From NCBI GenBank assembly GCA_016271365.2, contig CM057452.1, forward strand, positions 824,940,001-825,004,000: a stretch of DNA of 64,000 bases. The letters are read 5' to 3'. Below the pieces are notes generated by a model. That model searched no databases, had not been told where the DNA came from, and saw only the letters and a list, made by a program, of their open reading frames with translations. The DNA is from Neoceratodus forsteri. Lineage: Eukaryota; Chordata; Ceratodontiformes; Ceratodontidae. The position numbers were made by a program, and so were the translations under genes. Of this stretch, positions 42,890 through 55,079 are shown one piece after another; within the stretch, counting starts at the first letter, position 1, and the number at the start of each line of letters is the position of its first letter.

Positions 42890-43875
42890 CATAGAAACAT
42901 AGAAACATAGAAGTTGACGGCAGATAAGGACTGCAAGGCCCATCCAGTCTGCTCATTTCTTTTTCTACCTTATAAATGTGCCATCGGCCTTTGCTCTGTC
43001 AGTGGCCTTTCTATTCATACTCATTTGTATTGCTCCCTTATGCCTATCCCATGCCTGTTTGATGCCCTGCACTGTATTCATAGCCACCACTTCTTGAGGT
43101 AGGTCATTCCATGCATCCACCACCCTTTCTGTGAAAAATAATTTCCTCACATTCCCCCTTAATCGGCCCCCCTCTAATCTCATGCTGTGTCCTCTTGTCC
43201 TGCTATTTTTCTTATATTTAAACATGTTAGACTCTTTCACCTTGTTAATGCCCTTAAGGTGTTTGAGTGCCTCGATCATATCACCTCTCTCCCTCCTTTG
43301 CTCAAGGGTATACATATTGAGCTCTGTTAATCTGTCCTCATATGTCTTCTGATGCAGTCCCTGCACCATTTTGGTTGCCCTTCTCTGGACTGCCTCAATT
43401 TGGTTAATGTCCTTGTGAAGGTGTGGCCTCCAATACTGCACGCAGTACTCCAGATGGGGCCTAACCAGTGTCTTGTAAAGAGGGATCATTACCTCCCTCT
43501 TACGACTTGTGATACCCCTACTAATACACCCTAACATCCCCCTAGCCTTACCTACTGCTTTAGAGGTCTGCTTGGATGATTTCAGGTCATCAGTGATGAT
43601 GATGTCCAAGTCTCTTTCTTCCTTGTGACTGCTAGCAACTCCCTCCCAGCCTATAGGTGGCTTCAGGGTTTCTCTTCCCTATGTGCATGATCTTGCACTT
43701 CTTTGCATTAAATCCCAGTTGCCACTCTTCTGACCATTTTGCTAGTTTATCCAGATCTCTTCTCATTCTGCCCACCCCATCTGGATCATCTACACTGTTG
43801 CAGATCTTGGTGTCATCTGCAAACAGACAAGCCTTACCCTCTAGTCCATCTGCAAGGTCACTAATGAACCAACAT
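42890..43875 (-). mobile_element. CR1 LINE 3' fragment, antisense
   Basis: The 3' end on the plus strand shows three atagaaac repeats and ttgacggcagataaggac. The minus-strand frame 43,609-42,965 (214 residues) is a long CR1 C-terminus: [57 protein letters not shown]. Upstream, 44,006-43,632 includes ADGLEGKACLFADDTKICNS with the intact FADD box and KWSEEWQLGFNAKKCKIMH. One frameshift near 43,630 separates them. 5'-truncated at about 43,875. Confidence 0.9.
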
Positions 43876-44214
43876 ATATTAGCATACTTAGTCTTCTGCT
43901 CACCACATTGCCTCCAATAGACCCCATACTGTGGTACCATATACTGGGGTCTGTACATTGGGGGTGTGGAAATATCAGTTACAATACTTCCAGGCAAAAT
44001 TCCCACCAGAGGACCAAGGAGGTTACTTTAGAAGAAGAGATAGCTGATTTCAACCATATTATGGGGGGGGGGTAGGTATCTCCAGCTCTGCAGAACACCT
44101 CAAACGTATGGGGGATAATTTGATAGCCAACAGCTGCACCATTCCCTTAAACATGTTACCAATTAGATGCCACCACTAGTCTGCATGGAGAGCCCCTATT
44201 AAAAGACTTAATAG
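43876..44214. other. No recognisable feature (10-G run at 44,063-44,072)
   Basis: Short unassigned interval between the CR1 and the antisense L1. It contains a homopolymer of ten G. Confidence 0.35.
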
Positions 44215-45065
44215 TATTGGGAAGGAGTGAGGAGACCTTTATAACCAGGACCTAGGGCTGTAAGATAGGAGCAAAGCTGGAGCAAAGCTGGAGGTACCAG
44301 AAATTATCCCCTGACCTCAGGCCATAGGTGGACTCTGGGTCCTATAATGCTTGTCTGCCCTGTTAAGTTAAACACTGGAATACCTAAGTAATACTCTGCT
44401 TCGACCTGTGATGAAAGGTATGATCTATCTGAGCTGGGGTGAAGTCTGAATCGCTGGCTAACATCCCATAAAAGACCATGACATGTGCTACACCCAGTAG
44501 TCTGCTAAAATAGTTCAACCACTGCGGTGTTTTAGTCGTATATCTAGTAAACCATCCTGATTACCACTTGGATTCCCATAAAGGTAGCTGTCAGTTTGAA
44601 ACAAATCCTTAAGATGGAACTCCAAAAGTTTCTAAAGGGCCGAACAAGAAGGGAGGGACTACAAATACACAATCCAGAGCTGGGAAACCAGGGAGTTCCA
44701 CCTCACATTTGGCAAATTCAGACCTCTTTTCTTTTAGTAGTTGTAGAAGAGTAAATTTAATCCAGGGTCTATCCCCCCGAAGCCTAGATATCATTCTAAC
44801 CCCTGAGGTAAAATACACTGGGAAGGGGTGAAGAGTCCCTTATAACTAGGACCTAGGGCTGTAAGATAGGAGTGAAGCTGTAGGTACCAGAAATGATCAT
44901 TTGACCTCCGGCCATAGGTGGACTCTACATCCTGTAATGTTTGTATACCCTGTTGCGTTAAACACTGGAATACCTAACTAAGGCCCTGCTTTGACCTGTG
45001 GGTGAAAGGTATGATCTATCTGAGGTGGGGTGAAGTCTGAATCTCTGGCTATCATCCCATTAAAA

Positions 45066-45630
45066 TGTCTGTTGGCTTGCCCCCCATTTTATTTATTTTT
45101 TTCCTTTCCTCACCCATTTCCCCTCCCCACCCTTCCACATAGGTATTTCCCCGGTATGACCAGGGTTGTGACTTCTACTATTGTTATACTTTATACGACT
45201 GCTATTTTCTTCATGTAACTTTATTCGTAAACCACTGTTATATTGTGTTCTTTTATCTGTATTGCACCTGTATGTTACCACTGTTGTAGTTTTTTAATTT
45301 TTGTTTTAGTCTTTGGTAACCGGGTAAGGCCCAATAGGCACAAGTACTTGTTTTCAGGGGCTACCTGGGAGCACTGGGCAATTAAGTGACTTGCTCAGAG
45401 TCACACAGTAAGCAAGTGGAAGTTGTGAGACTCAAACTCTGGTCTGGTCTGCTGGATGTACCAAGGTTGTTTACACCTCGTTCCTCTAACCGCTAGGCTA
45501 TACTGCCAGTATCTCACACTGTAACCATGTCTACTCATCTTGCAATGAGGTGCCTTTGTAAATGAGTCCCTGACTCAAAGGTTGTAAATCCAACTTTCAA
45601 AAAAATAAATTTAAACATAAATAAATAAAT
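45066..45630 (+). mobile_element. L2/Rex1-like LINE 3' end inserted in L1
   Basis: The right end gtgcctttgtaaatgagtcc...ctcaaaggttgtaa then aaataaatttaaa and (aaat)n matches the 3' end of the LINE at 32,800-32,880. The unduplicated target is preserved in the neighbouring L1 repeat (catcccataaaagaccat at 44,463), which fixes the borders. The element is only a short 3' piece and is itself interrupted by a SINE. Confidence 0.65.
45316..45512 (-). mobile_element. tRNA-headed SINE, antisense, second copy
   Basis: Minus strand: tggcagtatagcctagcggt with tagag (A box), gagtttgagtctcac (B box), then the reverse of gtgacttgctcagagtcac, and the tail ending cttacccggttaccaaag. It is collinear with 4,577-4,757. 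It lies in the 3' part of the LINE fragment. Confidence 0.72.
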
Positions 45631-47080
45631 AAAGACCATTACTGGTGATACACCCAGCAGTCTACTAAAATAGTTCCACTGCTGCAATGTTATAGCCATA
45701 TATCTAGTAAACCATCTCGTATTAACACTACCACTTGGATTCCCATGAAGGTAACTGTCAGTTTGAAACAAATCATTAAGATGGAACTTCAGAAGTTTCC
45801 AAAGAGATGAAGAAGGGAGGGACCACAAATACACAATCCATAGATGGGAAGCAAGGGAGTCCCACTTCACATCTGGTAACTTCAGACCCCCCCTCTTTTC
45901 TTTTGGTAATTCTAGAAGAGTAAATGTGATCCAGGGTCTAGTCCCCCCACCCACCCAGGCGGAGCCTAGATAACAGTATATCCCATGAGGTAAAATACAT
46001 TTGTAGTAGGGAAACTGGCAACGTCTGCAAGAAACACAAAATCCTCAGGAGGGTATTAATTTGAATGGTCTCCACCACAGGGAAAAAAATCCAAGGGGCA
46101 TGAGCTTTCAAGTATACAGATCTGCTTATATTTGTTGTGTCGCAGGTTCCATGTTAACCAGCTCTAAGTTGTCCAGGTTGTGTGGGATATATTGTAGACT
46201 TCTAAGTATTTCAGGCTACGTTTGTTCCCTTTAAAAGTATACTGTAGTTTAATGGGTGGTAGAATAATAAAATTGCAAGACCTCTATTTTACCTGTATTT
46301 AGATTGTATCCTGCCACGGCCTTGCAGTGGACCAACTCCAATCGGACTGCATGTACAGTATGGAGTGAGTAAGATTCATAAAAGTGAGCAAGATGTCATC
46401 TGCGTAAAGAGCTACTTCAAACTCCATACCCCCTTCGGGTAAATCCTCCAGTTGTGGGTTAGTGGAAAAAGTCATTGTCAGTGGTTCAATACAGAGCTCA
46501 AATAAAGGGAAAACAGGGGAACAACCCTGTCAGGTGCCCAGCTAAATAGTGAAGGGGTCAGTCAGAAAGCCATTTACATGAACATGTGCTTTCTGAGTTT
46601 TTTTGTGAGGCTTGCAATTTGGATTTCATGAATAAAGTACTTTTAGCCTCATTTATCTCAGTCCGTGGATTTTCTGCTATTTCGTGCACTATCTTTTGAC
46701 TGAGCTTGTGAGTTTTGGGCTGGCCGCCCTGACTGCAGCACCACTCAGTACCGACATTCGCAGCACCTGTTTCAGAGGTGGTTTAAACTCCAGAACACCC
46801 TGCCAAATGCCTTTTTAACATCCAGACTTAAAAGGAGGGATGGAGTATATCTAGAATGAATGTAATCTAAAAGGAGGAAAGTCTGGCAAAGGCTGTCATA
46901 AGTTTGCCATTTGCAGACAAAGCCTAACTGGTCTTTATACAATAGAGTGGCAAGAATATCATGCAGGCAGTTGGCCCAGACTGAGGTAAATAACTTGTAT
47001 ACAGATGCTTTTGAGCATAAATTGGCTGCCTTGGACCCAGACCCAGCATAGCTACTGTACCTTGCCTTTAAAAGCATTGG

Positions 47081-47309
47081 TGCATGTTATGGTGAAAATG
47101 TTGCACTTACTGTGTACCTTTGTTATTCTACTTAAAATAGCCATATTCTCCTATCTTACAAGCAATCCCTTTCCACATTTTATGTCTGCTTTATGCGTTT
47201 TTGTTTGGATTTGAAAAAATAGATGAACATTCTTTTAATTACCGCTATCCCCAGGTTTCCCACAATATTGTCAGTTGTTTTTGAATATCCTTGGTACCAC
47301 AAGCAACAA
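47081..47309. other. No recognisable feature
   Basis: A short A/T-rich interval between the antisense L1 and the old CR1. Confidence 0.3.
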
Positions 47310-48335
47310 GACAAGGGAGGCAAGCAAAGCGGTATGACTTGCCAAGGCCTAGAAACAACTGCAGCTGACAGAGGGGGTGAAAATGGAATAGAAGGCCTTA
47401 TTTCAGTACATGAGGGAGAAGCAGGATATCAGGGATGGAAAAGTCAGGACGAAAAGGGAGGAGGGGTGGGCAGAGAGTGCTGTGGAGAAAGCAGAGGTAC
47501 TTAACAAGTGCTTATGTTCAGTCTTCATGAAGGTGAAGGGTGGCCTAGTACCCCAGGGGAAGAACGGGCAAGGTAACAGGGAGGAGCCATGGACAGAGAA
47601 ATTGAAATTGATATGGTGAGGAAATTATTAAAGGTCCTGAACGTGGATAAGTCCCTGGCACTAGATGGCATACATCTGAGGTCTAGAGTGAGTTAGCAGA
47701 TGTGCTGACAGGTCCCCTGGCAGGCCTGTTTAACATCTCTCTCTCTAGAGATGGGAAAAGTGTCCCTGGATGGCACATATAGTGCTGCTGCACAAGACTG
47801 GGCCGAGGGAAGACCCTGGTAAATATTGGCTGGAAAGTCTGACCTTGATAGTGAGGAAGCTCATGAAAACTATTCTGAAGGAAAGACTGGTAAACTTTCT
47901 GGATGAAAATGGGCTCCATGGATATAGGCAGCATAGGTTTATGTCAGGACAGTCCTGCTAGACCAACCTAAATGATTTATTTGACTGGATGACCAGGACG
48001 GGGGACAAAGGCCAAGTAGTGAACATACTGCATCTAGATTTCAGAAAGGAATTTAACTTGCTCCCCACAGAAAAGTATTTAAGAAGCTGGAGGACTTGAG
48101 GGTGGGGGCAAAAATTAGCTAGGTGGGCAAAACACTGGCTGCAAGATCAGAAGTTAGTGGTTGGGGAGAATTCATGGAAGCTAGACCATTCACTAGTGGG
48201 ACCCAACAGGGCTTGGTGCTCAGGCCAGTGTTATTCAGTGTGTTCATCAATGACACTGCAGATGGGGTAAAAGGCAAAATAAGCTTGTTTCCAGATGGCA
48301 CAAAGCTTTGTGGGAGAGTGGACACAGAAGATGGG
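47310..48335 (+). mobile_element. Old CR1, segment 1 of 3 (RT)
   Basis: Heavily decayed CR1 RT. Frames show AEVLNKCLCSVFMKVKGG (about 47,500), AHIVLLHKTGPREDPGKYW, LDENGLHGYRQHRFMSGQSC, LHLDFRKEFNLLP in place of the usual SKAFDTVPH, and SLFPDGTKLCGRVDTEDG in place of LFADDTKLC. This CR1 is the outermost and oldest layer of the nest. It is cut at the 10-bp word agaagatggg (48,326-48,335) by the antisense CR1. Confidence 0.82.
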
Positions 48336-48359
48336 AGACAGGACATTAGAGAAACATAG

Positions 48360-50213
48360 ACTTTGATGGCAGATAAGAACTGCTTGACCCACCTAGTCTG
48401 CCCATTTCCCTACATATTGGATAAGCTGCAGATTCTAGTTAACCAACAGCCTACTTCCTCCTACCCCCCCACTATAATTGCCTTGTGTCCGTCCCATGCA
48501 TTCTTGAATTGCCCCACTGTTTTTGACTCTATGACCTCCTCAGGAAGGTGGTTCCATGCATCCACCACCCTTTCCATGAAAAAAATATTTCCTCATGTTG
48601 CCCCAGAGCCGTCCCCCCCATCTTCAAATTGTGCCCCCTTGTTCTTGCACATCTCTTTTCCTGAAAGATGCTCCCCTCTTGGACTTTGTTGATTCCTTTG
48701 AGGTATTTGAAAGTTTCTATCATGTCCCCCCTCTCCCTCCTTTCCTCAAGGGTATACATATTAAGCTCCTTTAGTCTGCCTTCTTATGGCTTCTGTTGCA
48801 GACCCTGCACCATTTTAATTGCCCTCCTCTGGACTGCCTCTATCCTGTCTATGCCCTTGCAGAGATGGGGTCTCCAGAAATGCATGCGGTACTCCAGATG
48901 TGGTCTCACCAACTGTCTGTACAGAGGGATAGCAACTTCCTGTTTTCTACTGGTGATGCTTCTCCCTATGCATCCCAGTATCCTCCCCAGCCCCCATACT
49001 GCCTTCTCGCATTGCTTGCCTACCTCAAGGTCATCTAATATGACTACCCCTAGGTCAGTTTTCATTTTTGTTGTTGTTAGTACCCCCCCACCCCCATTGT
49101 GTATTCTTCCCCTGGGTTTTGTTTCCCAGGTGCATTACTTTGCACTTCTTTTCATTGAATCTAAGCTGCCATACTTCTGACAATTCCTCCACCCTTGCCA
49201 AGTCTCTTCTCATCCTTTTCACCCCCCGCCTTGTGTATTAACCCTGCTGCAGATCTTAGTGTTGTCTGCGAAGAGGTATACTTTTCCTTCCAGCCCCTCC
49301 GTAATGTCTCCTATAATGATGTTAAAGAGGACTGATCCCAGTAGTGAATCCTACGGTACCCCACTAGTAACCACCCTTTCTTCAGAATATATTCCATTTA
49401 CTATTACCCTCTGCATCCTGTTGTCCAGCCAATTTGTTACCCAGGCTACCACCCTGGGCCCCAATCCCAGGCTGGCTTACTTGTTTATTAATCTTTTGTG
49501 TGGGACTGTGTCAAATGCCTTGCTAAAGTCTAGGTAGGCCATATCCACAGGCCCTCCCTGGTCTACTACTTTGGTCACTCAGTCAAAGAAATCTATTAGA
49601 TTCATCTGACATGATTCCATCATTTTTCTTACCACTGAAGTCAAACTAGCAGGTCTGTAGTTTCCTGCCTCTGCCTTGCTCCCACTTTTGTGAAGGGAAA
49701 TCACATCTGCCCTCCTCCAGTCCTCAGGTACCACACCATCCTCCTATGATTTGTTAAAAAGGGTAGTCAGTAGTGTCACATTGCTTTGGCATCTTGTTTT
49801 AGGAGTTCTTTCAGGACCCTCTCTTATGTGAATGGACTGGTATCAAACCCCCTATCCAGCGCGCTTCTATTGTCTGGTTTAGGTACCTCCCCCTCTTCTT
49901 TTGTGAATTCTGAGAAAAAGTATTTGTTTAGTATCTCTGTCTTTTCACTGTCACCCTCTGACCACCTCCCCTCTCCTTTATTAAGCCTCACTATCCTTCC
50001 CTTGGTCTTCCTTTACTCCCTGATGTACCAATAAAAGGTCTTATCCCCCTTCTTAACTGAGTTGGCTATCTTTTCCTTGATTTGGGTCTTTACTATTCTG
50101 AATGCCTTCCCTGCTTCCTTCTGTTTTAACTGATACAGTTCTCTGCCCTGCTCCTTCCATGAGTCCTTGTGCTTCCCAAATGCTATCTTTTTCTCCCTAA
50201 CCTTCCCTGCCAC
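48360..50213 (-). pseudogene. CR1 ORF2 RT and C-terminal domain, heavily broken
   Basis: 50,213-50,013 is the linker (RELYQLKQKEAGKAFRIVKT, SVKKGDKTFYWYIRE). RT motifs are visible only in fragments across three phases, including a remnant of the FADD box near 49,265 and SKAF-like sequence near 49,525. 49,065-48,784 has KQCEKAVWGLGRILGCIGRS and [18 protein letters not shown]. 48,759-48,529 has MIETFKYLKGINKVQEGSIF. Confidence 0.8.
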
Positions 50214-50261
50214 CTCTTTTGAGAACTATAGTGTTTTTTTACTTAGTTTTGTTTATTTGAT

Positions 50262-51072
50262 TCACACAAAGGCTTGGTGCCTCTGTGATGGCAGTTTTGA
50301 TTTTTCCCATTGTTCTTCCACCCCTACTTCCTGCCCATTTGCTAGTGCATTCCTTAGGCACTCACCTATTTTGCCAAAGTCAGCCCTCCTAAAGTCCAGT
50401 ACCTTCACTTTTGTATGGCTTGACTCTACAGCTGTGTTTATCATGAACCACACTGTTTGATGGTTGCTTGTTCCCAGATGGCTACCCACTTCTAAATCTG
50501 TGATCCTCTCTCTATCCCCATTTGAGAGTACCAGGTCTAAGACTGCTCCCTCCTGAGTGGGTTCCAACACTAGCTGTCTGAGGCATGCCCCCTGCAGGGC
50601 ATCAAGAGTGACCCCGCTCTTGGATCTGGCTGCAGCAAATGTGCTCCAGTTAATATCTGGCAAATTCAGGTCCACCGTCAGCAATATCTTCCCTTTTTCT
50701 GCCATTCTAAGGATACATTCTATCATTTCCTTGTCCATTTCCTCCCCTCAAGATGAGGGGGCTGTATACAATCCTCATGTGGATTGTGGTGCCATTTCCT
50801 GTCTCCAAGGTGACCCACAATGTCTCCTCTCTTCCCCGTTTACCCTTTAGTTCCATTGCTTTGATCCCCTCCCTTACGTAGAGAGCTACTCCTCTTCCTC
50901 TTTTACCCTCCCTGTCCCTCCTGTAGATTGTGTACCCTGGTATGTTGACATCCCAGTCATGGTTCTCCGTGTGCCACATTTCTATGACTGCCACGATATC
51001 CAGGTGTCCCTCTTCTATCAAGGCCACTAGTTCAGGAAGCTTGTTATCCAGACTACCGGTGTTGGTACTCAT
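50262..51072 (-). pseudogene. CR1 ORF2 endonuclease domain
   Basis: 51,072-50,707 begins MSTNTGSLDNKLPELVALIE and has VAVIEMWHTENHDWDVNIPG (catalytic Glu kept in IEMW) and GRGVALYVREGIK. After a frame change 50,738-50,262 has LTVDLNLPDINW, where the usual GDLN is VDLN, and SNHQTVWFMI. The domain order equals that of 14,418-15,241. Confidence 0.85.
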
Positions 51073-51274
51073 TGCCCTCCATTTTTTGATGGCCTTACCT
51101 CTTTTAGCCCCATCCCTGTCCTTACTGCCTTTGCCTTTTTCACCATTTACCCCTGTCCTGCTCCCTGTCGACCTCTCTGCCTTGGTGTTTACCTTGCTAA
51201 CTATCCTGTTTTGTGGGGGGATGCTGGGAATTCCCTTCTTTTTATCAGTGCCTCCCCCTTGGCTAGTTTAAAAG

Positions 51275-52237
51275 CTTGCCAATGAAGAATTTAAATCTAT
51301 CAACTAGGAGCCTGGTTCCCCTCCTGGACAGATGCAGACCATCATGCCAGTATAGGCCTGTATTCCTCCAGGTGGAACCCCAGTCCTCAATGAAGCCAAA
51401 ACCTTGTGCTCTGCACCAGTTTTTCAACCATTTATTGAATCACATGGTGCAGAGTACCCTAGCCTCACCCATGCCATAGACAAGCAGCACCTCTGAGAAG
51501 GTTACCATGCATGTTACTTGTCTAAAGCCCCTTCCCAACTCCACAAACTCCTCCTGCACTGCTCTGATCCCAAGCCCAGACAAATCATTTGTCCCTAGGT
51601 GGACAATGATGTCCAGCTCCTTCTCCCATGCAGCTGCTCTCGTGATCCTGAGGAATCGCTTCCTGTCCCTACAAGCTGGGCAGGCACCATACCTCCCTCA
51701 CTCTCTCAGTTCTACCCATCTAATAATTGAGTCCCCCACCAGGAGTTGATTCCTTCCCCTGTGGTGTCCCATGCCACCCTCCTGTGGGTCTCCCTTAAGG
51801 CAGTTCCCAGCATCCTTCTTGGTCTCCACTGCCAGTGCCTCCATAGAAGAACTACACTCCACCAAAATGGTGTATGAATTGTGGAGGGGAACAACTGGAG
51901 GAATGTGCCTCTGTTCCACCATCCTCACCCTTTCTGAGTCCACTGGAGTCCAATAACTCCTCTTTCTTGGCAACCTCTAATGCTGTGGTGGCAGCCCTGG
52001 TGTTTCTTGAATGGGGGAGGTTTCACTACTCCTTGCCAGGTCGGCCTGGAGATGGGAAATCTCCTCCATCAGAGCAGAGGTTTGTCTGCAAACAGTGCAG
52101 CATTGCAGCCTCCAGAATGTCTCCTGGAAGACTGCTGCCCCACAGTCAGTGTATTTCACCACTTTCCACATGTCCTCTTCCTTTCTTTTTAATATTTTTT
52201 TGGGGGAGGTGTCTTTTTTGTTAGTGTGTGCATTCAT
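51275..52237 (-). pseudogene. CR1 ORF1 with SGNH/GDSL esterase domain
   Basis: The N-terminal frame 52,237-51,977 (MNAHTNKKDTSPKKILKRKE) is charged and has a CCTVCRQT cysteine cluster and a helical segment (LMEEISHLQADLARSSE). Frame 51,973-51,698 then reaches the esterase start LLVGDSIIRWVEL (block I GDS, Ser codon at about 51,728-51,730). After one in-frame TGA the phase continues with EKELDIIVHLGTNDLSGLGI (block III GTND) and TGLYWHDGLHLSRRGTRLL (block V D-G-x-H). The Ser, Asn, Asp and His positions of an SGNH hydrolase are all present. Such an esterase is known in CR1-group ORF1 proteins. Confidence 0.82.
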
Positions 52238-53031
52238 TTACCCTCTATGCAGCATGCTGGGAAGTTAAGGATATGAGAGTTGTATACCCCTTGCCCTCTT
52301 GCAGAAGTGATGTCAGAATCTCTGGTATAAAAAAAATTACATCCTTGGGGTGGGTGGAACCAAGCCCGTGCCCTCCGGAAACAATCAGCTACAGCTCTGA
52401 CCCACCACCCCAGTGGTGCTGGCCTTCCTTTTACTAGACTACCTGCACAACAATTCAACAGAGAATATACCCAGCAAAAAACAATTATGGTCAGAGAAAA
52501 ATGAACCAGTTGAGCCCAATGCCTACTGCATGATGTAAGCCTCCCCTGACTCAATACAACCTGGTGTTCTGTGCTCTGAAGACAATCAGAAGAAACCAGT
52601 TTCCACCACCTGAGGCACTGTCTGGGTCAAATACAAAACCTCCACTAATCTGCACTAAACTGTAGGCCTTACAGTGACAAATCCTCAGCCACCAGTAAAT
52701 AGTTCACGGCACCAAAAATAGTCTGATGCAAACTGTCATCAAAATACTAGTAGACAAAAATCCAGCTATCCACAAGGAAAAAACAAATATGCAGTATTTC
52801 AATCCCTCTGAAGTTAAACTCCTAATCTACAAATATGTAAGCAGTATTGCAAACCTCTTCTTGATTAAAAAAAAACAAATACAAAGCAATACCAAGTGTA
52901 AAATTTAAAGTAAAGTAAGGTACAACTTCCTCAGATTTGAGCAAGAGTGAGCTTTCCTGCAGAATGCCAGTTCAATATAGTGTCTCTTTCACAGCTCCCA
53001 GTTGTTTCAAAGCAGTTTGCTTTCACCTTCA

Positions 53032-53560
53032 AGAAGATGGGCCTTGGGATGGGACCTTGCTAAACTAGAGAGATGGTCAGGAATTTGGTAGCTAAGATTC
53101 AAGACCCAAAAAGTGTAGTGTAATGTAATGCACTTAGGGGGTGATGAACACAGGGACCACATATTGGCTGGAAGGTGTCCAAGTCAGAAGAGGAGAAGGC
53201 ATTGGGTGTGGTAATTACAAGTGACATGAAGCATGCAGCATATTGCAAGACAGCAGCAAATAATGTAAACTGGATTCGGGGATGTATAGCCAGGGGTATA
53301 ACTGGTAAGAAAGTGAAGCTCATTCTGCCACACTACAGGTCACTGGCTGCATCTTAAGTACAGTGTGCAGTATTGGAGTCCTTACCTAAGGAAAGACATC
53401 AACCTTCTGGGACAGTACAGAGAAGGGCAACTACAGTGATCCAGAGACAACAAGGCAGGCCATAAAATGACAGACTCAGAGACCTCAACATGTACTCAGT
53501 GGATGATAGAACAGAGAGGGGTAACATAACTGAAACCTTTAAATACCTTAAGGGTATATA
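53032..53560 (+). mobile_element. Old CR1, segment 2 of 3
   Basis: Resumes after the 10-bp duplication with CTAAACTAGAGAGATGG-type KLERW sequence, HILAGRCPSQKRRR-like frames, the frame 53,175-53,357 (MSKSEEEKALGVVITSDMKH) and then ETFKYLKGI at about 53,535. The next CR1 begins at about 53,561. Confidence 0.78.
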
Positions 53561-55017
53561 CCTGAGGAATGAGTGAATACCTGAGGAATGCACTAGCAAA
53601 TGGCCAAAAAGGAGGGGTGGAAGAACAATGGAGAAAAATCAAAACTGCCATCATAGAGGCAACAAGCCTTTGTGTAAAACAAACAAAGAAAACAAGGCAG
53701 AGTAAAAAAACACTATGGTTCTCAAAAGAGGTGACAGGGAAGGTTAAGGAGAAAAAGGCTGCATTCAAAAAGTATAAGGAATCACAGAAGAAGCACGACA
53801 GGGAACTGTATCAATTAAAGCAGAAAGAAGTGGGGAAGGGAGTCAGAATAGCAAAGGCCTAAAGCGAGAAAAAAATAGCCAACTCAGTTAAGAAGGGGTA
53901 TAAAACCTTTAATAGGTACATTAGGGAGCATAGAAAGGTTAAGGGAGGAATAGTGAAGAATAATAAAGGAAAGGGGAGGTGGGTGGAGGGAGACAGTGAA
54001 AAGGCAGAGATACTGAATGAATACTTTTGCACAGTATTCACAAAAGAAGATGAGGAGTTACCTAAACCAGACAATAGAAGCACTTTGAGTAGGGGGGTTG
54101 ACACCTGTACATTTACAGAAGAAAGAGTCCTGAAAGAACTCCTAAATCTCAAGGTGGACAAAGCAGTGGGGACTGATGGGATTCACCCCAGAATCTTAAA
54201 AGAACTAAGGGAGGACATAGTGCCCCCACTGACCACACTTTTTAACAAATCATGGGAGGATGGGGTGGTACCTGAGGACTGGAGGAGGGCAGATGTGATT
54301 CCCCTTCACAAAAGTGGAAGTAAGGCAGAAGCAGGAAACTACAGACCTGTAAGTTTGACCTCAGTGGTAGGGAAAATGATGGAGTCACTTCTGAAAGGAA
54401 GAATTGGTGAGTACCAAGAGGCCAGCGGGGCACAGGACCCAAAGAAGCATGGTATTACAGCAGGAAGGTCATGTTAGATGAATCTAATTGATTTCTTTGA
54501 CTGGGTGACCAAATTAATAGACTAGGGAGGGGCTGTGGATATGACCTACCTAGACTTTAGCAAGGCATTTGACACAGTCCTGCACAAAAGATTAATAATC
54601 AAGTTAGCCAGCCTGGGAGTGGGTCCCAGGGTGGTAGCCTGGGTAGCAAACTGGCTGCACAACAGGACACAGAAGGTAATGGTGAATGGAACACATTCTG
54701 AAGAAAGGGGGGGGTTACTAGTGGAGTACCTCAGGGCTCAGTACTGGGTCCAGTCCTCTTTAACATCTTTATAGGTGACATTGCAGAGGGTCTGGAGGGA
54801 AAGGTATGCCTCTTTGCAGATGACACAAAGATCTGTAACAGAGTTGATACACAAGGGGGGGTAGAAAGGATGAGGAGGGACTTGACAAGGTTGGAGGAAC
54901 AGTCAGACATATGGCAACTTAGATTCAATGCAAAGAAGTGCAAAGTAATGCACCTGGGAAACAAAAAACCCAGGAGATGCATACACAATAGCGGGGGAGG
55001 TACTAACAACAACAACA
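53561..55017 (+). mobile_element. Young CR1, segment 1 of 2 (ORF2 RT)
   Basis: Same subfamily as 14,313-17,270, and about as well kept. 5'-truncated at the end of the endonuclease (EYLRNALANGQKGG). Frame 53,953-54,477 gives GDSEKAEILNEYFCTVFTKE, VDKAVGTDGIHPRILKEL, RADVIPLHKSGSKAEAGNY and KHGITAGRSC. 54,535-54,774 gives MDMTYLDFSKAFDTVLHKRL, and the catalytic LFADDTKICN follows at about 54,812-54,842. A stop interrupts near 54,525. The 5' junction carries a short duplicated tacctgaggaatg. Cut at about 55,017 by the 3.2-kb element. Confidence 0.88.
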
Positions 55018-55079
55018 AGCATTTGTCAATGCCGAATGTTTGCTTGCTGGCATTGGCATTGGTAGTGTAGGAGTTACAG

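Larger units (their letters stand above)
44215..47080 (-). mobile_element. L1/Tx1-type LINE, antisense, partly duplicated and interrupted
   Basis: Minus-strand reading from 47,077: FTSVWANCLHDILATLLYKD, DQLGFVCKWQTYDSL, LLLSLDVKKAFGRVFW, then (46,590 downwards) VNGFLTDPFTI and, in another frame, QGCSPVFPLF. YADDILL is readable near 46,400. The C-terminal region PWITFTLLELPKEKRGGLKL with LPDVKWDSLASHLW follows (45,954-45,535). The C-terminal segment occurs twice: about 44,820-45,960 and 44,215-44,818. An unassigned insertion of about 170 bp lies at 46,600-46,770, and a LINE/SINE insertion at 45,066-45,630. Confidence 0.8.
48336..53031 (-). mobile_element. Near-full-length CR1 LINE, antisense, 10-bp TSD
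   Basis: 4.7 kb with 5' UTR, ORF1, ORF2 and 3' end, flanked by agaagatggg at 48,326-48,335 and 53,032-53,041. It is the only CR1 here that reaches into ORF1 and beyond. The 3' end on the plus strand is gaaacatagactttgatggc and agataagaactgcttgaccc. Removing it joins the two halves of the old CR1 in register (DTEDG followed by the KLERW region). ORFs carry stops and frameshifts, so it is not active. Confidence 0.88.
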
